Source: an uncultured Bilophila sp.
GTDB taxonomy: Bacteria > Desulfobacterota > Desulfovibrionia > Desulfovibrionales > Desulfovibrionaceae
Reading direction: 5' to 3'
DNA: 5,224 nucleotides
Assembly (NCBI GenBank): GCA_959604115.1
Contig: CAUHBW010000286.1
Span: 1 to 5,224, forward strand
Positions 1 to 4,565 of the stretch are shown here, piece by piece. Position 1 is the stretch's first letter. Every line of letters starts with the position of its first letter. A model generated the notes under the pieces. That model worked only from the letters and a program-made list of their open reading frames with translations. It made no database searches and had not been told where the DNA came from. A program made the translations under genes and the position numbers.

Positions 1-171
1 GTAGCCCCGGCCAACCGGGGGGCGGGGTGGTAACAGTCCCCCCTACGGATCCCCCCCCCTCCCCCGAACCCCCACCCTTCTCTTCAAAGACTTTTGACCT
101 TATCGAATCCTTCTTTGAAGCGTTCCCGGTTGCGGAAAGGTGGGGTAATGAGGTGGATTTATGGGAAGAAG
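1..171. other. Gene-free G/C-tract-rich stretch upstream of a terminator
   Basis: I see no convincing gene here. The first bases contain a TAG at 2-4 that could be the stop of a gene lying outside the window, but nothing confirms it. A 6-bp GC hairpin sits at 5-20. It is followed by G and C homopolymer runs (G at 17-22, C at 38-43, nine C at 51-59, C at 61-65). A longer inverted repeat lies at 82-120 and a small CCG-GTTG-CGG hairpin at 126-135. The proline-rich ORF that crosses the C runs is a by-product of them. The stretch probably is the 3' untranslated end of an upstream + strand transcript, or a small RNA, ending at the terminator 172-204. Confidence 0.5.
82..120. repeat. Inverted repeat, 9-bp perfect arms
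   Basis: The arms CTTCAAAGA (82-90) and TCTTTGAAG (112-120) are perfect reverse complements separated by 21 bases. In RNA this would be a stem with a large loop. It lies about 50 bases before the intrinsic terminator and may be part of a structured 3' UTR or small RNA. Function unknown. Confidence 0.5.
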
Positions 172-204
172 AAAGGCCGTTCCGGTTGCGGGGCGGCCTT
201 TTTT
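172..204 (+). terminator. Rho-independent terminator upstream of queA
   Basis: Arms 173-184 and 189-200 form a 12-bp stem (AAGGCCG with CGGCCTT, two G-U pairs, then CCG with CGG) closed by a GTTG loop. The run of six T at 199-204 follows directly. Its orientation fits the end of a + strand transcript that begins outside the window. It isolates queA from upstream transcription, so queA should have its own promoter in 205-437, although I could not identify one with confidence. Confidence 0.85.
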
Positions 205-312
205 CGCGCTTCCGTAACGCCGGATTGGATGGTAGAGCATGGCGACGTTGAGACGTTGGCACGCGAAGCGGCGCGGGCGCCGCCGGAGACTGTGCCCTTC
301 GGCGGAATGGAG

Positions 313-336
313 CTTTGAAACGTGACGTTTTCAAAG
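313..336. repeat. Imperfect palindrome in the queA leader
   Basis: CTTTGAAACG (313-322) and CGTTTTCAAAG (326-336) are reverse complements apart from one extra base, around a TGA centre. The site lies about 100 bases before the queA start in an otherwise GC-rich leader. It could be a regulator operator or an RNA hairpin. No adjacent promoter could be read, so the role is open. The rest of 205-437 shows no gene; a GC-rich hairpin with arms at 280-285 and 300-305 is the only other structure seen. Confidence 0.4.
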
Positions 337-427
337 GGAATCCGCTGCCGCTTCTTCATCACACGACGGTCGCCTGGTCAGGACTGTTGGGAACAGGATT
401 CGCAACGGGTTCTCGCCGGGAGGCGAA

Positions 428-432
428 AAGGA
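428..432 (+). promoter_or_regulatory. Ribosome binding site deciding the queA start
   Basis: AAGGA lies 5 bases before the ATG at 438. The same frame is open back to a TTG at 315, but that upstream segment has no Shine-Dalgarno sequence and no family similarity, so this site fixes the start at 438. Confidence 0.75.
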
Positions 433-437
433 TTCCC

Positions 438-1535
438 ATGTTTTCCATTCCGCACACAGAAGCCGATTTTCTGCTTTCTTCGTACCGTTACGACCTGCCG
501 CCCGAGCGCATCGCGCAGCATCCCGGTGAGCGCGGCGCGTCGCGCCTGCTGGTGCTCGATCGCGAAAGCGGGGGGCGTACGCATACGTTTTTTTCCCATT
601 TGCTCGAATATTTGCCGAAAGACGCGTTGCTGATCGCCAACAATTCGCGGGTCGTTCCCGCGCGGATGCTCGGGCAGCGTCCCACCGGCGGGAAGATGGA
701 ATTCCTGTTGCTGACGCCCATGCCGTTGCTGGAGCGGCAGGGCGAAGGCGGCGGCTGGCATTGCGCAGAGGCCGACGGGCTCATCAAGCCCGCCAAGAAT
801 GCCAAGATCGGGGACATGCTGGAGTTCGGCGACGATCTGCGCGTGGAGGTGCTGGCCAAGGGCGAATTCGGACGTCACAAGGTCCGGCTGCACTGGACCG
901 GGGACATCCGGGCCATCTTCGAGTCCCGGGGCCATCTGCCTCTGCCCCCATACATCCGGCGTGAGGACACGGGCGACGACCGGGGTTCGTACCAGACCGT
1001 CTACGCCCGCGAGGACAAGGCCGGTTCCGTGGCCGCACCCACGGCCGGTCTGCATTTCACCCCCGAATTGCGCGCGCAAATGGCCTCTGCGGGCATCGAA
1101 TGGGCGGAAGTGACCCTTCACGTCGGCTACGGCACGTTCAGTCCCGTACGCTGCGAGGACATCCGCGAACACGTCATGCACGCCGAGTTCGTGGAAGTGC
1201 CGCAGGCCACTGTGGACGCCGTCCGCCGTGCCAAGGCCGATGGGCGGCCCGTCATCGCGGTGGGCACCACGTCGGCCCGTACGCTCGAAGGCGTCGCCGG
1301 GGTCCGCGGCGGCATGCTGGAGGCGCATCAGGGCTGGATCAACTGCTTCATCTGGCCGGGCTACGACTTCCGGGTGATCGACGGGCTGATCACCAATTTC
1401 CACCTGCCGGAATCCACGTTGCTGATGCTCGTTTCCGCGCTGACGGGCCGGGAACGGATGCTCGAAACCTACAATGAGGCCGTGCGGATGCGGTATCGCT
1501 TCTTTTCCTACGGCGACGCCATGCTGATCCGCTGA
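438..1535 (+). CDS. queA: S-adenosylmethionine:tRNA ribosyltransferase-isomerase QueA
   Basis: QueA transfers and isomerises the ribosyl moiety of S-adenosylmethionine onto 7-aminomethyl-7-deazaguanine at the wobble position of GUN-anticodon tRNAs. The product is epoxyqueuosine, the step before queuosine; it acts in the cytoplasm. The 365-residue protein matches the family in length and throughout its sequence. Visible family motifs are LPLPPYI (167-173), SVAAPTAGLHF (197-207), LHVGYGTF (227-234), the HxMHxE block (245-250), VGTTSART (275-282), DGLITNFHLPES (315-326) and the C-terminal RFFSYGDAMLI (354-364). The N terminus is about ten residues longer than in E. coli, which is not unusual. 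It lies downstream of a terminator and 55 bases before two tiny membrane-protein genes that may be co-transcribed. No frameshift or missing motif is seen. Confidence 0.97.
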   Translation: MFSIPHTEADFLLSSYRYDLPPERIAQHPGERGASRLLVLDRESGGRTHTFFSHLLEYLPKDALLIANNSRVVPARMLGQRPTGGKMEFLLLTPMPLLERQGEGGGWHCAEADGLIKPAKNAKIGDMLEFGDDLRVEVLAKGEFGRHKVRLHWTGDIRAIFESRGHLPLPPYIRREDTGDDRGSYQTVYAREDKAGSVAAPTAGLHFTPELRAQMASAGIEWAEVTLHVGYGTFSPVRCEDIREHVMHAEFVEVPQATVDAVRRAKADGRPVIAVGTTSARTLEGVAGVRGGMLEAHQGWINCFIWPGYDFRVIDGLITNFHLPESTLLMLVSALTGRERMLETYNEAVRMRYRFFSYGDAMLIR

Positions 1536-1539
1536 ACGT

Positions 1540-1567
1540 TTGCCAACCGTCGGGCGGTGCTTATCTT
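1540..1567 (+). promoter_or_regulatory. Possible sigma-70 promoter for the small-protein pair
   Basis: TTGCCA (1540-1545, 5 of 6 to the -35 consensus) is followed after 16 bases by TATCTT (1562-1567, 4 of 6 to the -10 consensus). Initiation would fall near 1574, only a base or two before the AAAGGAGG ribosome binding site. The very short leader makes this suggestive rather than certain. Read-through from queA is an equally possible source of transcript. Confidence 0.35.
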
Positions 1568-1575
1568 GTACGGAC

Positions 1576-1583
1576 AAAGGAGG
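1576..1583 (+). promoter_or_regulatory. Strong Shine-Dalgarno of the UGA-containing gene
   Basis: AAAGGAGG is close to a perfect anti-Shine-Dalgarno match, 7 bases before the ATG at 1591. It is the best ribosome binding site in the window. It argues that the small ORF interrupted by TGA is really translated and is not decayed DNA. Confidence 0.85.
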
Positions 1584-1590
1584 CTGCCTT

Positions 1591-1758
1591 ATGTGGGAAA
1601 CCCTGTTTGTGATTCTGGCCGTCGTCGCGGCGCTCGTCGTGCTGCGAGTGGCGAAAAAGGCCGGGCTGGACATCATGCCCTGCGGTTGAGGCGTCCGAGC
1701 GGTTCCCCGTGCGGAAACCGGCAAGAAGGACAAGGATGAACACCTCATCATCAAGTAG
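1591..1758 (+). CDS. Putative small membrane selenoprotein (in-frame TGA = Sec33)
   Basis: I do not recognise a named family. The reading frame has 55 codons if the TGA at 1687-1689 is decoded, and stops at TAG 1756-1758. Residues 4-18 form one hydrophobic membrane segment, followed by a basic patch (RVAKK, 19-23) that suggests the C-terminal part faces the cytoplasm. Next comes M-P-C-G-Sec-G, a Cys31-Gly-Sec33 redox-like motif, and a charged lysine/aspartate-rich tail. Evidence for decoding is fourfold: a very strong ribosome binding site; a SECIS-like hairpin 10 bases after the TGA; the frame ending 5 bases before the next gene; and gapless similarity of codons on both sides of the TGA to that next gene (G34, A37 and P39 are shared). 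Without decoding the product would be a 32-residue peptide ending Cys-Gly. A point mutation, sequencing error or pseudogene remains possible. Function unknown; a thiol/selenol redox role at the membrane is inference. Confidence 0.65.
1687..1722 (+). promoter_or_regulatory. Candidate bacterial SECIS element (UGA plus stem-loop)
   Basis: After the TGA (1687-1689) and 10 spacer bases, CGGTTCC (1700-1706) pairs with GGAAACCG (1713-1720). This gives a 7-bp stem with one bulged A and a six-base loop CCGTGC containing GU at 1709-1710. Bacterial SECIS elements recognised by SelB are short stem-loops inside the coding region, about 11 bases after the UGA, with G and U in the apical loop, so spacing and loop agree. 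A competing pairing exists because CGGTT also occurs at 1683-1687, overlapping the UGA. No folding energy was computed. Confidence 0.5.
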
Positions 1759-1763
1759 GCGTC

Positions 1764-1937
1764 ATGACTGAAGCCATTATCCTCATCATCGTGTTGGGCG
1801 TTACCGTGGGCATTCTCTGGCTCGCCAAACGGCACGGCATCGTCATGCGCGTCGATGCCGACGGCCTCGAAGCCTTGCCCAAGGAGCTTCACGAAGCGGA
1901 GATGCGCGAAAAGGAAAAGAAGGGGCATCTCCAATGA
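1764..1937 (+). CDS. Small single-pass membrane protein, Sec-less paralogue of the preceding gene
   Basis: This 57-residue protein has an acidic N-terminal residue at position 3, a hydrophobic segment (5-20), AKRHG (21-25) and a long charged tail rich in Glu and Lys (40-54) that is probably helical. Family unknown to me. It aligns without gaps to the preceding 55-residue product over the first 40 positions, with 10 identities including M1, E3, L18, A21, K22, G25, G34, A37 and P39. The Cys-Gly-Sec there corresponds to Asp31-Ala32-Asp33 here, so this copy has lost, or never had, the redox pair. It starts 5 bases after the preceding TAG with only a weak TAGG-type ribosome binding site overlapping that stop. 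Its translation is therefore likely coupled to ribosomes that pass the UGA. A membrane partner of the selenoprotein is a reasonable guess, nothing more. Confidence 0.7.
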   Translation: MTEAIILIIVLGVTVGILWLAKRHGIVMRVDADGLEALPKELHEAEMREKEKKGHLQ

Positions 1938-1943
1938 TTCCTC

Positions 1944-1967
1944 GTTGTTCCTTGAGTTAGGAACAAC
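1944..1967. repeat. Perfect 9-bp inverted repeat just after the small-gene pair
   Basis: GTTGTTCCT (1944-1952) and AGGAACAAC (1959-1967) are perfect reverse complements around a 6-base spacer, starting 6 bases after the stop of the second small gene. No T run follows, so it is not a standard terminator. It could stabilise the mRNA 3' end ahead of the terminator at 1998, or be a protein-binding palindrome. Confidence 0.6.
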
Positions 1968-1997
1968 ATGCAGACAATGAAGGGTTCATATGCTGAA

Positions 1998-2033
1998 GGC
2001 CCGTTCCGATACATTTCGGAACGGGCCGTTTTT
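1998..2033 (+). terminator. Rho-independent terminator of the queA/small-gene unit
   Basis: A perfect 12-bp stem (1998-2009 with 2016-2027, GGCCCGTTCCGA and its complement) has a 6-base loop and is followed by G and five T (2029-2033). It lies 60 bases after the last + strand gene and closes that transcription unit. Confidence 0.92.
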
Positions 2034-2154
2034 ATGTGGTTTTCTGGGCATGCTCGTGCTTGCTCCGCCCCTTTTCGTCTAAAAGGCGCGAAACGCGGTC
2101 CGCCGTAGTCCTTCACAATATGTTATTCTATGGTATTTTAAACTGTTACAATAG

Positions 2155-2186
2155 TTACGAACTGTATGGAAACAGGATTATGAACA
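2155..2186 (+). repeat. Triple-nonamer module, copy 1 (degenerate)
   Basis: Nonamers begin at 2155 (TTACGAACT), 2166 (ATGGAAACA) and 2178 (TTATGAACA), at 11- and 12-base steps. The 32-base module matches the copy at 2284-2315 at 24 of 32 positions. The middle nonamer is poor, so this copy is the weakest, but its last nonamer is identical to that of copy 2. Confidence 0.55.
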
Positions 2187-2283
2187 AGGCTTGAGATATG
2201 GGGAGCCGGAAACGTATGGCAGCCTTCGGGGAACGTTCTTTTTGAACTTGATTTTTTATTGATATTTCTCTGTGTTGATTACT

Positions 2284-2315
2284 TTACGCACAGCTTGTGA
2301 ACAAGGTTATGAACA
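2284..2315 (+). repeat. Triple-nonamer module, copy 2
   Basis: Nonamers begin at 2284 (TTACGCACA), 2295 (TTGTGAACA) and 2307 (TTATGAACA), at 11- and 12-base steps. This puts them on nearly the same face of the helix. GTTGATTA at 2274-2281 lies immediately upstream and recurs before copy 3. Confidence 0.75.
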
Positions 2316-2338
2316 ATTGCTGTTTCCGACCGGCTGGT

Positions 2339-2397
2339 AGGGGCGAAGGAGGAAAGGGAAGGGAAGGCTGGAACGGAAAAGGACGTCGAAAGGGAAT
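2339..2397. other. Purine-rich tract between modules 2 and 3
   Basis: This stretch is mostly G and A on the + strand (for example GGAGGAAAGGGAAGGGAAGG near 2348-2367) with few pyrimidines. It separates the second module from the third AT-rich block. Such tracts can adopt unusual structure or simply reflect composition; no function is claimed. Confidence 0.5.
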
Positions 2398-2446
2398 TGT
2401 CGGGAACGGTTTTATTTTTACTTGGTATTCAAGATGATTATGTTGA

Positions 2447-2478
2447 TTAGGAACAGCTTGTAAACAGAGTTGTGCACA
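2447..2478 (+). repeat. Triple-nonamer module, copy 3
   Basis: Nonamers begin at 2447 (TTAGGAACA), 2458 (TTGTAAACA) and 2470 (TTGTGCACA), again at 11- and 12-base steps. The module matches copy 2 at 25 of 32 positions. It overlaps the GTTGATTA block (2442-2449), which is also shared with copy 2. The last nonamer is the closest to a classical DnaA box. Confidence 0.75.
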
Positions 2479-2523
2479 TTGATTTTCGCAGAAGGAACAG
2501 CGGACGTTCTGTTCGCAGGGTGG

Positions 2524-2547
2524 AAAAAAAGCCCCCTTGCGGAGGCT
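2524..2547 (-). terminator. Rho-independent terminator of the HD-domain gene
   Basis: Read on the minus strand, AGCCTCC and GGGGGCT form a 7-bp stem (one G-U pair) closed by a GCAA tetraloop. Seven T follow (A run at 2524-2530 on the + strand). It begins 25 bases after the stop of the HD-domain gene. Confidence 0.92.
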
Positions 2548-2571
2548 TCGAGGCGAGATGGAGGAGCGGGG

Positions 2572-3174
2572 TCAGCTTTTCTTTTCCCACCATTTCCGAT
2601 CCGGGCCGAGATACCACCAGTCGGTGTGGTCGGTTCGGAGGATGGTCTGGGCCAGTTCCTTGGCAATGTCGGTACGCAGGCGTTCCAGTGCGCTTTCGAG
2701 CCATTTGTCGGCATAACGGTTGCCGAGGTCGCTTTCCCGTTTCAGATTGAGGATGAGGTCGAGCTGATCCGCGTCGTGGGCCAGCAGGGATTCCCGCGTT
2801 TCCCGGCCCGCATGCTCGTCCCAGATGGACAGGACGTCCGTTTCGAGTCCGGTGCCCGCAACGGCGTCTTCAAGCGCCTCACGTTCCCGTGAGGTGTCGT
2901 AAATGCGATTCACGTAATTGAAGTCACCGGTGCGCGCTTCCGGAAGGTCATGGAAGAGGCAGAGCATGACCGTACGGGCCGCATCGGCGCCGGTTTTTTT
3001 CGCCAGCGCATACCCGATGACCGCCGTGCGGTGGGAATGTTCCGCCACCGTTTCCTGCCCGGAACCCAAAAACTTGTAGCCGCTCCGGGGCGTGTGCCGG
3101 AGCATGCCTACCTCGTTGAGAAAATCCGTGAGGCGCTGCATCGCGTCCCGCTGCTTGATTTGTTCTGCCGACAT
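2572..3174 (-). CDS. HD-domain phosphohydrolase, YfbR/HDDC2-like
   Basis: This 200-residue protein belongs to the HD_3 type of HD-domain metal-dependent phosphohydrolases, which includes the 5'-deoxynucleotidase YfbR and eukaryotic HDDC2. Such enzymes usually dephosphorylate (deoxy)nucleoside monophosphates in the cytoplasm. The metal-binding set is complete: His46 in AEHSHR, His75-Asp76 in LFHDLPEARTGD with Glu79 and Asp84, and Asp136 in AHDADQLDL. An N-terminal helix with LNEVGMLRHTPRSG (19-32) matches the family opening. The start at 3174 is chosen because AGAGG stands 5 bases before it; an ORF extension of 29 residues upstream has no family similarity. It is transcribed leftwards with its own terminator and is separated by 215 bases from the flavoprotein gene. 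The exact substrate cannot be read from sequence. Confidence 0.9.
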   Translation of the reverse strand: MSAEQIKQRDAMQRLTDFLNEVGMLRHTPRSGYKFLGSGQETVAEHSHRTAVIGYALAKKTGADAARTVMLCLFHDLPEARTGDFNYVNRIYDTSREREALEDAVAGTGLETDVLSIWDEHAGRETRESLLAHDADQLDLILNLKRESDLGNRYADKWLESALERLRTDIAKELAQTILRTDHTDWWYLGPDRKWWEKKS

Positions 3175-3179
3175 GGAAA

Positions 3180-3184
3180 CCTCT
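3180..3184 (-). promoter_or_regulatory. Ribosome binding site of the HD-domain gene
   Basis: AGAGG on the minus strand lies 5 bases before the ATG at 3174. It decides that start over the in-frame upstream ATG at 3261. Confidence 0.65.
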
Positions 3185-3259
3185 AAAGAAGATGCGTATG
3201 GATGAACGTGCGGCGTCGAGAAGCCGGTTGCCGTCGTGGAGGTGTATGCCTCGCAAGGC

Positions 3260-3292
3260 AAAAAGTCCCGAAGGAAGAGGGGCGTCTTCGGA
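3260..3292 (-). terminator. Weak terminator-like hairpin between flavoprotein and HD genes
   Basis: On the minus strand TCCGAAG (3292-3286) pairs with CTTCGGGA (3273-3266) with one bulged G and a 12-base loop. C and five T follow (A run at 3260-3264 on + strand). The stem is short and the loop large, so this may terminate inefficiently. If it works, the HD gene needs its own promoter in 3185-3259, where I saw no clear one. Confidence 0.35.
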
Positions 3293-3357
3293 AGAAGAGC
3301 CTTCAGGATGGTCTCCGAGTCTCAAGGATGGGACCGCGAGGCGGCGTTTGCTCATCG

Positions 3358-3379
3358 AAAGGGGCGGTTCCCCGTTTTT
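3358..3379. terminator. Short GC hairpin just after the flavoprotein gene
   Basis: GGGG (3361-3364) and CCCC (3370-3373) enclose CGGTT, flanked by AAA (3358-3360) and by G plus five T (3375-3379). On the minus strand it follows the flavoprotein stop by about 11 bases and ends in only three T. On the plus strand the T run is better. It may be a weak bidirectional terminator. Confidence 0.35.
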
Positions 3380-3389
3380 CACATTGTAA

Positions 3390-4565
3390 TCACTTGTCCT
3401 TTTTCCAGCTTTCGCCTACGGCCTTGCCCGAAGCCCATGCCCAGTGCAGATTGTAACCGCCCAGTAACCCCGTAACGTCGAGCACTTCCCCGGCGAAATA
3501 CAGGCCGGGTTGCTTGCGGCTTTCGAGGGTGCGCGGGTTGACGTCGCGGGTGTCCACGCCTCCGGCGGCGGCTTCGGCGTGGCCCATGCCTTCGGAACGG
3601 GTCGGCACGACGATGTGATCGTGCAGCGCCAGAGCGAGGGCATCGCGATCCTTTTTGGCGAGTTGCGCCACTTTCCGAGAGGCCAGCGTTTCGGGGACGA
3701 GGCGTTCGGCAAGCCGTGTGGGCAGGTGTTTCTTGAACAGCCCCAGAACCGTGCTCTTGCCGTTTTCCGGGGCGTGCATCAGTTCCAGCGCGGATCGGCC
3801 GGGCAGAAAATCGATGTGCAGCGGTTCGCCCGATTTCCAGAAACAGGAAGCCTGAAGAATGCCCGGTCCGCTCATGCCCTTGTGCGTGAACAGCAGGGGA
3901 TAACGGAACGAGCGTCCGCCGGTGGAAACATTGGCGGGCAGACTGACGCCCGCGAGTCCGTGCAGGGGCCACGATTCGGGGAAGAGCAGCGGAACGAGCG
4001 CGGGACGTACGGGGATGACCTTGTGGCCCCACAGGCGGGCGAGGCGCATCCCGGCGTCGGTCGCGCCGCAGTCGGGCCATGCCGGGCTGCCCGTGGCGAT
4101 GACGAGGCGTGGAGCCCGCACGCTGCCGCCGGAGGTTTCCACGGTGAACAGGCCGTCTTCGTACCGGATGTCCCCGAGCGTCCGGCGCAGCAGAATCTCG
4201 TTTCCGGTCTCGCGGCAGGCGTCCGTCAGTGCCTCGACCAGCCGGGCGGCCTGTTCCGTGCAGAAAATCTGCCCGTATTCGCGCTCCTCCCAGCCGATGC
4301 CGAAGCCTGTCAGCATGTCGAGGATGAAATCCGTGGAGCAGCGGCGCAGCAGGGCATCCGGAAAGCCCGTCTGCGAACAGACGTACCAGTCCGAAGAAAG
4401 AAACCGATTGGTAACGTTTCCCTTGCCGCCCCCGGCGAGGCGGACCTTGCGGCCCGCGACCGGGCTATGGTCAATTACGGCGCAGGAAAAGCCCCGCCGT
4501 CCGGCGGTCATGGCGCACATGAGTCCGGCGGCTCCGGCTCCGAGGATGACGGCGTCGCGGATCAT
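3390..4565 (-). CDS. HI0933/YhiN-family NAD(P)/FAD-dependent oxidoreductase
   Basis: This 391-residue flavoprotein has the HI0933-like fold. Its physiological substrate is unknown for most family members. The N terminus carries the dinucleotide-binding GAGAAG (9-14) after a beta strand. GRK (38-40) and AGGGKGNVTN (44-53) follow; this block is usually SGGGRCN-T-N, so the Ser and Cys are replaced here. Later blocks are QIFCTEQAARLVEAL (99-113), LVIATGSPAWPDCGATDAG (154-172), FTHKGMSGPGIL (226-237), GGVDTRDVNPRTLESR (335-350) and the FAD-contacting C terminus GLYFAGEVLDVTGLLGGYN (354-372). Length is normal for the family. The ATG overlaps the darP stop as ATGA (4562-4565) with no strong ribosome binding site of its own, so the two genes are translationally coupled. 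No membrane segment is seen. Confidence 0.93.
   Translation of the reverse strand: MIRDAVILGAGAAGLMCAMTAGRRGFSCAVIDHSPVAGRKVRLAGGGKGNVTNRFLSSDWYVCSQTGFPDALLRRCSTDFILDMLTGFGIGWEEREYGQIFCTEQAARLVEALTDACRETGNEILLRRTLGDIRYEDGLFTVETSGGSVRAPRLVIATGSPAWPDCGATDAGMRLARLWGHKVIPVRPALVPLLFPESWPLHGLAGVSLPANVSTGGRSFRYPLLFTHKGMSGPGILQASCFWKSGEPLHIDFLPGRSALELMHAPENGKSTVLGLFKKHLPTRLAERLVPETLASRKVAQLAKKDRDALALALHDHIVVPTRSEGMGHAEAAAGGVDTRDVNPRTLESRKQPGLYFAGEVLDVTGLLGGYNLHWAWASGKAVGESWKKDK

Larger units (their letters stand above)
2034..2523. other. Candidate replication-origin or DnaA-binding region
   Basis: About 490 non-coding bases lie between two converging units, each closed by its own terminator. No convincing protein gene, tRNA or other RNA gene was found. 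AT-rich blocks (about 2115-2153, 2237-2281 and 2408-2446) stand out from the GC-rich surroundings. Each is followed by a module of three DnaA-box-like nonamers; the best single match is TTGTGCACA at 2470-2478, one base from TTATNCACA. AT-rich DNA next to clustered boxes is the known build of bacterial oriC, but dnaA is not in the window and most boxes carry AACA instead of CACA. A DnaA titration site, an iteron-like array for another initiator, or regulator sites for an unseen element are alternatives. Confidence 0.45.

Noticed and set aside
315..437. 41-residue N-terminal extension of QueA from a TTG
   Set aside because: No Shine-Dalgarno sequence, no similarity to QueA, and it overlaps a palindrome in the leader. 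The ATG at 438 has AAGGA at the right distance.
378..1934. 518-residue ORF on the minus strand opposite queA and the small genes
   Set aside because: It is antisense to an unmistakable queA, rich in His/Gly/Arg as expected for a high-GC shadow frame, shows no domain, and runs through the small genes as well.
1889..2116. 75-residue minus-strand ORF over the terminator
   Set aside because: It crosses the perfect terminator hairpin and a palindrome and overlaps the second small gene; no motif is seen.
2112..2139. Sigma-70-like promoter (TTCACA, 16 bases, TATTTT)
   Set aside because: Both boxes are mediocre, the region is AT-rich so such matches are expected, and no gene lies downstream on that strand.
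2421..2448. Possible dif/Xer recombination site ending in TTATGTTGATT
   Set aside because: The right arm matches the XerD arm of E. coli dif at 9 of 11 positions, but the left arm and centre do not match, and most of TGTTGATTA simply belongs to the repeat shared with 2273-2281.
2470..2892. 140-residue + strand ORF opposite the HD-domain gene
   Set aside because: It is antisense to a protein with a complete HD metal-binding set and starts inside the nonamer array.
3175..3261. 29-residue N-terminal extension of the HD-domain protein
   Set aside because: The residues look like random coding of a GC-rich leader, whereas the ATG at 3174 has AGAGG five bases upstream.
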